Part shown: positions 18,809-27,279 of the stretch, in pieces
How positions within the stretch are numbered: the first letter of the stretch is position 1
Layout: the number at the start of each line of letters is the position of its first letter
Source of the DNA: Microbacterium helvum
Lineage (GTDB): Bacteria; Actinomycetota; Actinomycetes; Actinomycetales; Microbacteriaceae
Direction: 5' to 3'
DNA: 64,000 nucleotides
NCBI RefSeq assembly: GCF_014779795.1
Contig: NZ_JACXZS010000003.1
Span: 305,654 to 369,653, forward strand
Made by a program: the position numbers and the translations under genes
The notes under the pieces: model-generated
Told to the model about the DNA's origin: nothing
Seen by the model: the letters and a program-made list of their open reading frames with translations, nothing else
Database searches by the model: none

Positions 18809-19767
18809 CGGACCATCTCCGGTTCGAGGGCGGGTGCTGCCGGAGATACGGGCGCGAGCGTGGCTGTATCGTCACCCGGCCCCCGCGGTGCGCGATCCCG
18901 CCGATCTGAGCGGTGCCGCAGCGTCGTCATGATGAGGCCGATGGCGACGATGACGGCCGTGAGGACGACGGCCATGGCCGAGCCGTAGCCGACCTCCCCG
19001 GTGTGGAAGACCGCCTGCACGAGGTACGTCGTCGGGATCTCGGTCGCGTGGTAGGGCCCGCCGTTCGTGAGGACGTAGAAGAGGTCGAATGACTGGAACC
19101 CGCCGGTGACGCACAGAAGCACGGCGACCTCGATCGACTTGCGAATGATGGGCACCCGCACTCGCCAGAAGATGGTGCTCTCCTTCGCGCCGTCGAGGCG
19201 GGCTGCCTCGACGACTTCAGCGGGGACCTGCCGGAGTGCCGCGTAGAAGATCGTCATGTAGAACCCGGCGTAGACCCACCCGGACACGACGCAGATCGCG
19301 AGCAGTGCAGTCTGCTCGTCCCCGAGCCACACGCGCGTCCAGTCTTCGAGTCCGAATGCGCGCAGCGCTCCGTTGAGGAGCCCGAAGTCGGGGTTGTAGA
19401 CGAAGGACCAGAGGACCGCGACGACGACCATCGGGAGCATGACCGGTGTGAAGATGGCGACGCGGAACCAGAGCGACCCGCGTTTGACCGAGATCGCGAG
19501 ACCGGCGAGGACGAGGCCCACGAGCACCTCGACGACGAGCGTCACGAGGATGTACACGACGACGTTCACGAATGACTGCTGGAACACGGCGTCGCCGAAG
19601 GCGCGCAGGTAGTTGTCGACGCCGACGAACACCGCGTCGCTGTACCCGTCCCACTCCGTCAGGCTGAAGGCGCCTGTGAAGACGAACGGCACGAGCACGG
19701 CGAAGCCGAAGACGATGAGTGCGGGCGCTATGAACAGGTACGGGGCAAAGGGCCGGTGTGCCCTCAT
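18805..19767 (-). CDS. Carbohydrate ABC transporter permease (MalF type)
   Basis: A 320-aa permease with an N-terminal helix and five more; the EAA loop is VPAEVVEAARLDGAKESTIFWRVRVPIIRKS. It lacks the large periplasmic insertion of E. coli MalF, as usual in Gram-positives. Its ATG follows the substrate-binding gene by 57 nt and its end overlaps the MalG-type gene. The C-terminal ~35 residues after the last helix are hydrophilic. Confidence 0.92.
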   Translation of the reverse strand: MRAHRPFAPYLFIAPALIVFGFAVLVPFVFTGAFSLTEWDGYSDAVFVGVDNYLRAFGDAVFQQSFVNVVVYILVTLVVEVLVGLVLAGLAISVKRGSLWFRVAIFTPVMLPMVVVAVLWSFVYNPDFGLLNGALRAFGLEDWTRVWLGDEQTALLAICVVSGWVYAGFYMTIFYAALRQVPAEVVEAARLDGAKESTIFWRVRVPIIRKSIEVAVLLCVTGGFQSFDLFYVLTNGGPYHATEIPTTYLVQAVFHTGEVGYGSAMAVVLTAVIVAIGLIMTTLRHRSDRRDRAPRGPGDDTATLAPVSPAAPALEPEMVR

Positions 19768-19824
19768 GGGTCCTCCGATCGTGCAGCGGGGGGCCGAGGT
19801 GGTCGCCTCGGCCCCGCCTGGTCG

Positions 19825-21147
19825 CTACTTGGTGAGTGTGTCCTGTAGCTGGGTGAGGGCGTCTGCGGCCGTTGTCCGTCCGCCGAGGACTTCGGAGAGG
19901 CTGCGGTAGAAGGCGTCGGCGACGTCGAGCTCGTAGCCGGTGTCGGGCGGGCTGATGACGACCTCGGACTCGGACAGGAGCGAGTTGAGGCGCACGGTGC
20001 GCTCGTCGATCGAGTCGGACGTGGTCGCCGTCACGGGGACGGCCTCGGCGTCGATGAATGCCTGGGTGTTCTCGGCGGAACTGAGCAGTGCGAGGAACTC
20101 TGCCGCCTTCTCCTGCTTCTGGTCGCCGCTCTTGGCGTTGACGATGTAGCCGGTGACGACGCCGATGACGCTGTCGGGGTCGGCCTCGGACGGCATGGCG
20201 GGCAGGTTCTCGAAGTCGAAGTCGAGGTCGGGCGCTTCGTCGATGGCCCAGCTGACGAGCCATGAGCCGATCGCGTGCATCGCGGCCTTGCCTTGGAAGA
20301 ACAGCTGTGCGCCCTCGTTGTCGTCGATCGCGTTGACCGAGTCGTTGACGCATTTGTGTTCGGCGAGGTCCTCGACGTACCCGAACGCCTTCTGCCATTC
20401 GGGTGTGTCGAAGTCGGCCTCGCCGCTGAGCGCCTGGTCGTACGCCTCGTGTCCGACGACGCGGGAGACGAGGTGGGCGAGCCAGTTGCCTGCAGCCCAG
20501 AGGTCCTTGTTCCCCGATGCGATCGGGATGAAGCCTTCTTCGTTGAGGGCGTCGCACGCGTCGAGCAGTTCGTCCCATGTGGTCGGAGGCTCGATGCCGG
20601 CGGTGTCGAGGATCTCGGTGTTGTACCAGAGCACGTTCGTGACGTCGGCGATGTGCGGCAGCATGAGGACCCGTCCATCGACGGTCACCGCCCCGTACTG
20701 GGACTCGTCGAGGACGCCGGTGAGGGGGCCGTCCTCGATGAAGGGCGTGAGGTCGGCGGCGAATCCATCCGCGTCGCGTTCGAGGAGCCGATTGCCCGCC
20801 CATTCGAAGTAGAGGTCGGGTGCGTTGCGCCCGTTCAGAAGGTTCGGCAGGCCGATCGTCTGGTACAGGTCGTCCTTCTGGAAGTTCAGATCGACCTTCC
20901 AGCCGTCGTTGGCGGCTTCGAACTCGTCGGCGACGGATTCCCAGACGCGGATCTGGGCCTCGCCGGGCGAGCCCATCGCGATGCGCAGAGTATGGTCGTC
21001 GGCTGCCGACGCGCCGCCGGAGCAGCCGGCGAGGGCGAGGACCGTGACGCCCGCCGTCGCCACCGCGACAGCGGAGTGCAGGTGTCTGTTCAGCGCGGAT
21101 GTGGCTTTGCCGGCCAGAACCGGACGGACATGTGCGACTCTGCGCAT
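19825..21147 (-). CDS. Extracellular sugar-binding lipoprotein of the ABC importer
   Basis: A 440-aa substrate-binding protein. The signal sequence ends in a LALAGC lipobox (Cys 42). LRIAMGSPGEAQIRVWESVADEFEAANDGWKVDLNFQ is the normal start of the cluster B sugar-binding fold, and YFEWAGN/ALNEEGFIPI follow. The order binding protein, MalF, MalG fits the csnEFG genes of Streptomyces, as I recall them. A CsnR-type operator lies 19 nt before the start codon, so expression should be induced by amino-sugar oligomers. Confidence 0.9.
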   Translation of the reverse strand: MRRVAHVRPVLAGKATSALNRHLHSAVAVATAGVTVLALAGCSGGASAADDHTLRIAMGSPGEAQIRVWESVADEFEAANDGWKVDLNFQKDDLYQTIGLPNLLNGRNAPDLYFEWAGNRLLERDADGFAADLTPFIEDGPLTGVLDESQYGAVTVDGRVLMLPHIADVTNVLWYNTEILDTAGIEPPTTWDELLDACDALNEEGFIPIASGNKDLWAAGNWLAHLVSRVVGHEAYDQALSGEADFDTPEWQKAFGYVEDLAEHKCVNDSVNAIDDNEGAQLFFQGKAAMHAIGSWLVSWAIDEAPDLDFDFENLPAMPSEADPDSVIGVVTGYIVNAKSGDQKQEKAAEFLALLSSAENTQAFIDAEAVPVTATTSDSIDERTVRLNSLLSESEVVISPPDTGYELDVADAFYRSLSEVLGGRTTAADALTQLQDTLTK

Positions 21148-21165
21148 GTTGTCCCCTTTCTAGTT

Positions 21166-21216
21166 AGTAAAGTTTCCTATCTGCAGATTAGACCCCAGAC
21201 GCAGTGGTTCTGTCAA
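21166..21216 (-). promoter_or_regulatory. Promoter and ROK operator of the ABC importer
   Basis: On the minus strand TTGACA (21211-21216) and TCTAAT (21187-21192) are separated by 18 nt. Downstream of the -10, the 13-mer AGTAAAGTTTCCT (plus strand, 21166-21178) differs in one position from the perfect palindrome-like AGGAAAGTTTCCT at 21437. The operator covers the expected transcription start. Confidence 0.75.
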
Positions 21217-21400
21217 TGATCTGAAACCACGAGAGGGGGAAACGTAGCCGAGTCGTGACCAGCGCGCGTCGGATGCGCCCGCGTGACGCTGTCGACGAGG
21301 CGAAGAGGCCGCGGATCCGGGGGCGGTCTGCGAGGCGCACAGGTCTGCCGCCGACTCCGAGAACCTCGATCGCGGGGATCCGAGAGTTTGGAACCGATCG

Positions 21401-21449
21401 TTGACACCGAGGTCGACGGCCGCTAGCGTCCGAGACAGGAAAGTTTCCT
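21401..21449 (+). promoter_or_regulatory. Promoter and ROK operator of the secreted-protein genes
   Basis: TTGACA (21401-21406), 17-nt spacer, TAGCGT (21424-21429), then AGGAAAGTTTCCT at 21437-21449. The 13-mer equals the operator described for CsnR of Streptomyces chitosanase genes, as I recall it. It is divergent from the importer promoter, with about 190 nt between the two -35 boxes. Confidence 0.8.
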
Positions 21450-21540
21450 AACTTACTCGATGGCGCCGCTCAACGGCCCGACAAGAGCTCGAAGCGACCA
21501 TCGATCGAAGTCAGTCACATCACAACCAGGAAGGAAAGCC

Positions 21541-22077
21541 ATGCACGTCAAATGGAAACCAGCGGTTCTCGTCGTGGCCGTACTCGCCTGCCTTCTGGGG
21601 ACGACGCCCGCAGTATTCGCTGCCCCGCCCGTCCACGCACAGAAGGCGACGATGCTCTACACGTACGATGAGGCGCTGAGCAAGCTCGGCTCGTCCGAGG
21701 CAGAAGCCGCGGTGAAGATGTACATCGGCTTCATTCAGGATCCGACGTATCATCCCGCGACCGCGAACCCGGGCGTCGAGATGCCCTCGGGTCTCGCCAA
21801 CGCCAACACCTTCGTCAACCACGAACTTGACGTCAAGCCGTCACTCTTCCCGGCGCTTCGTGGCGTGAACACCTCGGTCCTCGACCACAACCGCAAGAAC
21901 CTGTGGATCGGCACGGATCACGGCGTCACGAGAATCAACCTGAAGAGCAGCAAGACGACGGAGTACGAGGCGGCCGACGACGCACTCGTCGACGACAACG
22001 TGCTGCTCCTCATCTCGGATGGTGGCAAAGGCGTGTTCGTGATCACGGAATCCGGCGTCGCCCGGATCTACCAGTGA
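21541..22077 (+). CDS. Secreted propeller-blade protein, 178 aa
   Basis: MHVKWKPAVLVVAVLACLLG and the residues to AAPPVHA form a cleavable signal peptide (about 33 aa), with no lipobox. The C-terminal half reads NRKNLWIGTDHGVTRINL and later DGGKGVFVITESGVARIY: two blades of the two-component-regulator propeller type (WIGTxxGVxR). The same blades begin the next, much larger protein. It could be a stand-alone partner or accessory glycan-binding protein. The start at 21541 follows GGAAGGAAAGCC. Under the CsnR-type promoter. Confidence 0.75.
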   Translation: MHVKWKPAVLVVAVLACLLGTTPAVFAAPPVHAQKATMLYTYDEALSKLGSSEAEAAVKMYIGFIQDPTYHPATANPGVEMPSGLANANTFVNHELDVKPSLFPALRGVNTSVLDHNRKNLWIGTDHGVTRINLKSSKTTEYEAADDALVDDNVLLLISDGGKGVFVITESGVARIYQ

Positions 22078-22093
22078 GGAGGGAGAGCGACTC

Positions 22094-24634
22094 ATGTCAA
22101 TGATGAACAAGAAGCTCCACAGGGTGATCGGCTGCGTCGCAGCCGCTGCCGTACTCGTCTCGCTGCCGGCGATGCCGGCTCTCGCCGCCAAGCCGCAGGC
22201 CGCTTCGTTCTCGGCGGTCGAACTGGAACCCGTCCGCACGAAAGAGGTCACCTACTTCAAGCCCGGGACGACGACCCCGGCGATCCAGTGGGTGACCGGC
22301 GCGACGGCGCTGACCTTCCTGCCGACCACCGTGACCGGTGATGTCACGAGTGCGGTGAAGGACGCGGAGGGTGTCTACTGGATCGGAACCGAGAACGGAC
22401 TGCAGCGCGTCAACTTCGAAGAAGAGGATGAGCGCGACATCGTGCAGTACTTTGCCGGGCCACGCTACATGTTCGACGGTGACGACCATGTGACTGCGCT
22501 TGCCAGTGACGGGCAAGGCGGCGTGTGGGTTCAGAATGCACGCGGCATCACGCATATCGCGATGCCGTACAAGACGCTGAACGAGAAGGCTGCTGCCTAC
22601 GAAGACATCATTCAGGCGGTCCATGATCGCAGGGGGATGACCTCGGATGCTGGGTTCACGTTCACTCCCACCGACCCGGCACGCGGGATCAACTATGGCG
22701 ACGGTACATTCACGTCGCATGCAGGCACGTCCGACAACGACGGTCTGTGGACGGCGATGTACGCCATCGGTGAGATCTACCGCTACCGGACATTGCTCGA
22801 GCAGGGCGGTTCGCAAGCGGAAGTCGCTGCCGCGAAGGACGCCGCGCTTCGCGCCACCAAGGCGGTGCTCCTGCTCGACTACGTGTCGGGCCGGGGCAAT
22901 GGCTTCCCTGCGCGCTCGTACATGTTGACGAGTGAAGCAGAGGCGCGGACATCTGACGGCACGGACTTCGGCTACCAGAGTCAGAATGGATTCTGGTTCC
23001 ATCCTGTGATGGACGGCTCGCCGAATCCGAACGGAATCATCCCCACGATGGAACGTCTCGACGAGAACGGCAACCCCATCGAGCCCATCGGCTACTCGAT
23101 CGTCCGTGTGACGAAAGACGCGATGACCAAGATCGGCGGCAAGCTGTTCCCCTCTGGTGGTGACGGCGAGATGAACTATAACGGGCTCACGCTGACGGCG
23201 GATGCCGTGACGAAGCTGAATGATTCACGCCCTTCCGGTGCGCAGCTGGGCACTGATGTCTATGTGAAGGTGAATGGTTCAGTGCAGCAGGTGCTTCCTG
23301 TCGTCACCTCGGCCACCAATACCAAGGTGAAGCCGAGTGCCGACACCGGGACGAGCGCCACGAATCCGCCCCTCTTCCAGCTCACCGTGCCGGTTTACGA
23401 GCAGATTCCGACATTCTTCAACGACTTGTTCCCCGCGTCGGCGATCAAGAATGGCAACATCGATATGAGCCAGATCGTCTACAAGGCAGACACGTCGTCT
23501 GATGAAGTCATCGGACACTATGCGCTGTTCTTCGCAGCCAACGAGCTGCTCGTCGGCAAGAGCAGCGATCCAGAAATGCTCGAGCTCAAAGAGATCGTCG
23601 AGCAGGCGACCGAGCGCATGACTGATCTCATCCTGAAGGACGACCACTTCTACATCGAGGACGCGACCGGCAAGTCGACCCTGTGGTCCAAGTGGTTCGC
23701 CAAGTACTTCAACGACACCACCGGTGCGATGGAGCAGCGTCCGGAATGGGCCTCGCACGTCGGCGTCGACGCCGACGGTGAGGACTCGCTTTCATACGGC
23801 TATGAAGATGCGCCGCTGAATGCGCTGGAAGTCATGTCCATCCTCAAGACGGCGAGCAACATCGTCGGCAAGCAGGAGTACAAGGACGCCTACGAGCTCC
23901 TGTTCGACACTTCGGGATACAGCAAGGAAGAGCCGTACATCAACGGCAAGGGCTACATCGACATGGCGAACGAGTACATCGACCGCCGTCTCGTCAGGCA
24001 GGCGACGAACGCATACGGGATCAACAACAACCAGTTGGTGACCCGAGACAACTATGCGGCTGCCTATGCTGAAGCGGGGGACGACATCGAAGATCGTTCG
24101 AACATCAACGCAACTCTGCATGATGATTGGACTCAGTACATCAACTACTCCGACGAGGAGCTGGCTTGGTTCGCACTGTACCCGCTCATCCTGCAGGAGA
24201 AAGACCCTGCCAAGCGTCAGCCGATCGTCACGGCATTCGATCAGTGGTACGCGAATGAGGTGCGCGAAGAGAATCCGTACTATACGTTCCTCTACCAACT
24301 GGCACATCCGGAGCGGAAGGACATCGATCTTCAGTCGGCTGTTCGGTACCTGTATCGCCAGTACGAGTATCAGATCGAGTTCCCGATGCAGACGAACCGT
24401 CAGGACGTCCTCTACATCGAACCGGGCGACCGCGACGATTACAAGCAGACGAACTATGTGCTGCCGCCCGATGAGCGACGTGCGATGAAGAACAACGGGA
24501 ATCCCTTCGAGACTGAGAACTCGACTACCGGGGTATATCCCGGTTACGACTACAACAGCGGCAGCTTTGTCGTCGGGTTCACATTCACACTGCCCTACTG
24601 GATGGGTCGTTATCACGGCATCATCAAGGAGTAG
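22094..24634 (+). CDS. Large secreted protein: propeller blades plus predicted alpha-toroid domain
   Basis: An 846-aa secreted protein: signal peptide to about residue 32 (MPALAA), then two propeller blades (YWIGTENGLQRV at ~95, VWVQNARGITHI at ~146), then ~650 residues rich in paired helices. Conserved-looking acidic blocks are DNDGLW (214-219), GNGFPARSY, DTSSDE (466-471), LNALEVMSILKTA and NYSDEE (684-689), the sort of pattern carried by (alpha/alpha)6-toroid glycan enzymes. I do not know a named family and no catalytic assignment is possible. It is preceded by GAGGAGGGAGAG, follows its small partner by 16 nt, and ends at a strong terminator. By eye its codons are less GC-rich than neighbours, hinting at transfer. 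Confidence 0.8.
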   Translation: MSMMNKKLHRVIGCVAAAAVLVSLPAMPALAAKPQAASFSAVELEPVRTKEVTYFKPGTTTPAIQWVTGATALTFLPTTVTGDVTSAVKDAEGVYWIGTENGLQRVNFEEEDERDIVQYFAGPRYMFDGDDHVTALASDGQGGVWVQNARGITHIAMPYKTLNEKAAAYEDIIQAVHDRRGMTSDAGFTFTPTDPARGINYGDGTFTSHAGTSDNDGLWTAMYAIGEIYRYRTLLEQGGSQAEVAAAKDAALRATKAVLLLDYVSGRGNGFPARSYMLTSEAEARTSDGTDFGYQSQNGFWFHPVMDGSPNPNGIIPTMERLDENGNPIEPIGYSIVRVTKDAMTKIGGKLFPSGGDGEMNYNGLTLTADAVTKLNDSRPSGAQLGTDVYVKVNGSVQQVLPVVTSATNTKVKPSADTGTSATNPPLFQLTVPVYEQIPTFFNDLFPASAIKNGNIDMSQIVYKADTSSDEVIGHYALFFAANELLVGKSSDPEMLELKEIVEQATERMTDLILKDDHFYIEDATGKSTLWSKWFAKYFNDTTGAMEQRPEWASHVGVDADGEDSLSYGYEDAPLNALEVMSILKTASNIVGKQEYKDAYELLFDTSGYSKEEPYINGKGYIDMANEYIDRRLVRQATNAYGINNNQLVTRDNYAAAYAEAGDDIEDRSNINATLHDDWTQYINYSDEELAWFALYPLILQEKDPAKRQPIVTAFDQWYANEVREENPYYTFLYQLAHPERKDIDLQSAVRYLYRQYEYQIEFPMQTNRQDVLYIEPGDRDDYKQTNYVLPPDERRAMKNNGNPFETENSTTGVYPGYDYNSGSFVVGFTFTLPYWMGRYHGIIKE

Positions 24635-24650
24635 TGCGACGCGAGTCGCA

Positions 24651-24698
24651 TGAGAAGACCACCACGCCGGCGTAAGACGTCGGGTGGTGGTCTTCTCA
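24651..24698 (+). terminator. Terminator after the large secreted protein
   Basis: Perfect 15-bp stem TGAGAAGACCACCAC with its complement at 24684-24698 and an 18-nt loop, 17 nt after the stop codon. Confidence 0.85.
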
Positions 24699-24740
24699 GG
24701 TTCGCCGCCATTCCGACAATTCCTGCGTGCGATATTCGCG

Positions 24741-24788
24741 TTGACAGTATCGATCGTGGCCATTACTGTTTAGATAGTAAAGTTTCCT
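24741..24788 (+). promoter_or_regulatory. Promoter and ROK operator of the regulator operon
   Basis: TTGACA (24741-24746), 17-nt spacer, TACTGT (24764-24769), then AGTAAAGTTTCCT at 24776-24788, the same 13-mer as upstream of the importer. The ROK gene starts 21 nt later, so the regulator should control itself. Confidence 0.8.
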
Positions 24789-24808
24789 AACTTCCCCGGA
24801 GGATCGCG

Positions 24809-25993
24809 GTGACCGCATCGGTACCAGTCGACAGCCGCGGCCCGGCACCCGCACAGCCAGGCCTGCTACGCACTCTGAACAACCGCGTCGTGCTCGACCT
24901 TCTGATCGAACATGGCACGTTGAGCCGGAGCGACGTGCACACGCTCACTGGGCTCTCGAAGCCCACTTCGTCGTCGCTGCTCCAGCGGCTTGAAGAGAGC
25001 GGCCTCGTGCGTCCGAGCGGGCTCGGCGAAACCGGTCCGGGAGGCCGTGCGCCGCAGCTCTACCGCATCAATCCGGCCGCCGGGTACGCGGCGGCGGTCG
25101 ACGTGCGCCCTGAGAGCGTGCGGGTTCGCATCGCTGACATCGCGGGGACCGTCGTCATGGAGCGGGTGGACGAGAACGACCAGTCCGCAGAGGGGCCGAA
25201 GAGTGCCGCCGCCACCATCCGGTCCTGCTGCGACGAGGCGGGGCTTTCGCCCGCTGAGCTCGACGCGATCGTCGTCAGCGTGCCCGGCTCCTACGACATC
25301 GCGACCGACACTCTCAGCTACGTCGACCATCTGCCCGGTTGGCAGCACGCTTCCGTCGGCGCCGAACTGCGAATGCTGTTCCCCGAGGCGTCGGTCGCCA
25401 TCGAGAACGACGTGAATCTCGCCGCGATCGCCGAGCGGCATGCCGCCCGGGGCGAGTCCGAGAGCTTCTTCCTCTTCTGGCTCGATGATGGCGTCGGTGG
25501 AGCGATCATGATCGACGGAGCGCTTCATCGCGGCAGCCGCGGCGCTGCCGGCGAGGCTGCGTTCCTGCTCATCCCCGGTGCCGTGTTCGATGCCGAGAGC
25601 CGCACCGAGGGAGCGCTCGAGCGCATCGTCGGCTACCAGGCGCTGCGCGCGCTCGCCGCCGATGCCGGGCACGAGGCGGCGACCGCACCCGAGGCGCTGC
25701 GTGCGCTGCTCGACGATCCCGCGGCGGCGCCTGCCGTCGGCGAACTCTGCCATCGCTATGCGTGCGCCATCGTCTCGGTGATCGCCCTCCTCGACCCGGC
25801 TCGTATCGTGCTGGCCGGCGAGCTCGCACGGCTCGGCGGAGAGAAGCTGCGCGTCGAGGTCGCTCGGCAGCTCGCCGAGATCATGCCTACGGCGCCTCAG
25901 CTCACCGTCACCGTAGCCACCGACACCCCCATCCTCGACGGCGCGATGATCATGAGCCTCGGGATCGCACGCGACCGGGTGTTCACGACGTGA
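24809..25993 (+). CDS. ROK-family repressor (CsnR-like)
   Basis: A 394-aa regulator. Residues ~18-80 are a winged helix-turn-helix (NRVVLDLLIEHGTLSRSDVHTLTGLSKPTSSSLLQRLEESGLV), followed by a sugar-kinase-like ROK domain (AIENDVNLAAIAERH; DDGVGGAIMIDGALHRGSRGAAGE). The zinc-binding CxCGxxGC of many ROK proteins is absent. Its position, its operon with a GH4 enzyme and kinase, and the AGGAAAGTTTCCT sites match CsnR of Streptomyces, the chitosan-responsive repressor. GTG start after GGAGGATCGC. Its stop overlaps the GH4 start (GTGA). Confidence 0.88.
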   Translation: MTASVPVDSRGPAPAQPGLLRTLNNRVVLDLLIEHGTLSRSDVHTLTGLSKPTSSSLLQRLEESGLVRPSGLGETGPGGRAPQLYRINPAAGYAAAVDVRPESVRVRIADIAGTVVMERVDENDQSAEGPKSAAATIRSCCDEAGLSPAELDAIVVSVPGSYDIATDTLSYVDHLPGWQHASVGAELRMLFPEASVAIENDVNLAAIAERHAARGESESFFLFWLDDGVGGAIMIDGALHRGSRGAAGEAAFLLIPGAVFDAESRTEGALERIVGYQALRALAADAGHEAATAPEALRALLDDPAAAPAVGELCHRYACAIVSVIALLDPARIVLAGELARLGGEKLRVEVARQLAEIMPTAPQLTVTVATDTPILDGAMIMSLGIARDRVFTT

Positions 25994-27279
25994 GCGGGCG
26001 GCGCATTCGGCTGGCTGTGGTGGGCGGCGGCTCCACCTACACGCCCGAGCTCGCGGACGGCATCGCTCGCCTCGGTAAGACGCTGCCCGTCGAGGAGCTC
26101 GTGCTGGTGGATCCTGACCCCGCACGCATCGAGGTCGTCGCGGGGCTCACATCGCGCATACTCGCCGCTGCGGGCAGCACCTGCCGTGTCACCTCGACCG
26201 CTGACATCGCGGCGGCCGCGCAGGGTGCAGACGCTGTACTCGTACAGCTGCGCGTCGGTGGGCAGGCCGCGCGTGGTCGCGACGAGAGCTGGCCGCTCGA
26301 CTGCGGCTGCATCGGGCAGGAGACGACGGGGGCCGGCGGACTCGCCAAAGCACTCCGCACGATCCCTGTCGTGCTCGACATCGCCCGTCGGGTGCGTGCC
26401 GTCAATCCCGACGCCTGGATCGTCGACTTCACCAACCCTGTCGGGATGGTGACGCGTGCGCTGCTCGACGACGGGCATCGCGCGGTCGGGCTGTGCAACG
26501 TCGCGATCGGCTTCGAGCGGCTCTTCGCTTCGCTGCTCGGCGTCGAGCCGGAACGAATCGAGCTCGACCACGCCGGGCTCAACCACCTCAGCTGGGAGCT
26601 CGGCGCGCGCATCCGGCATGACGACGGGACAGCGACCGAGGTGCTCGACCGTCTCATCGACGCGCACGGCGAGGCTCTCGTCGAGGAGACCGAGCTGCCG
26701 CTGCCTCTGCTGCGCTCCGAGGGCGTGATCCCCTCGTACTACCTGCGGTACTACTACCAGCACGACGAGCTCGTGTCGCGCGCGGGCGACGGGCCCTCGC
26801 GCGCCGCGCAGGTCGCGGCGCTGGAGGCCGAGCTGCTCCAGCTGTACGCCGATCCGGCGCTGGACCGCACGCCCCCGCAGCTGCGCGGCCGTGGCGGTGC
26901 CTACTACTCGGATGCCGCGGTCGGCCTGCTCGCGAGCCTGCTCGGCACGGGCGCGGCGCGCGATCACATCGTGAACGTGCGAAACCGCGGCATCCTGCCC
27001 TTCCTCGACGACGAGGCGGTCATCGAGGTGCGTGCGAAGGTGGGACCGGACAGCATCCACGCGCATCCGGTGCCGGCGGTGCCTCCACTGGTCTCGGGGC
27101 TCGTCGCGCATGTCGCGCGCTACGAGCAGCTGGGTGTGGAGGCCGCCCTGCACGGCGGTCGCGACCGGGTGGTCCGGGCGCTTCTCGCACATCCCCTCGT
27201 CGGACAGTACGCGACCGCGCAGGCGCTCGCAGACCGGCTCATCGCCGAGAACAAGGAGTGGCTGCCGTGGGCGCAGTGA
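25990..27279 (+). CDS. Glycoside hydrolase family 4
   Basis: GH4 enzymes cleave glycosides through NAD+-dependent oxidation and elimination with a metal ion. The 429-aa protein starts VSGRRIRLAVVGGGSTYTPEL, the NAD-binding GGGSTxTP motif. FTNPVG, CNVAIGF (metal-binding Cys 169) and AGLNHLSW (His 199) are present. The SYYLRYYY segment resembles 6-phospho-beta-glucosidase members. It overlaps the ROK stop by 4 nt and is followed by a kinase, so an intracellular substrate derived from an imported amino-sugar oligomer is inferred, as for csnH. Confidence 0.9.
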   Translation: MSGRRIRLAVVGGGSTYTPELADGIARLGKTLPVEELVLVDPDPARIEVVAGLTSRILAAAGSTCRVTSTADIAAAAQGADAVLVQLRVGGQAARGRDESWPLDCGCIGQETTGAGGLAKALRTIPVVLDIARRVRAVNPDAWIVDFTNPVGMVTRALLDDGHRAVGLCNVAIGFERLFASLLGVEPERIELDHAGLNHLSWELGARIRHDDGTATEVLDRLIDAHGEALVEETELPLPLLRSEGVIPSYYLRYYYQHDELVSRAGDGPSRAAQVAALEAELLQLYADPALDRTPPQLRGRGGAYYSDAAVGLLASLLGTGAARDHIVNVRNRGILPFLDDEAVIEVRAKVGPDSIHAHPVPAVPPLVSGLVAHVARYEQLGVEAALHGGRDRVVRALLAHPLVGQYATAQALADRLIAENKEWLPWAQ

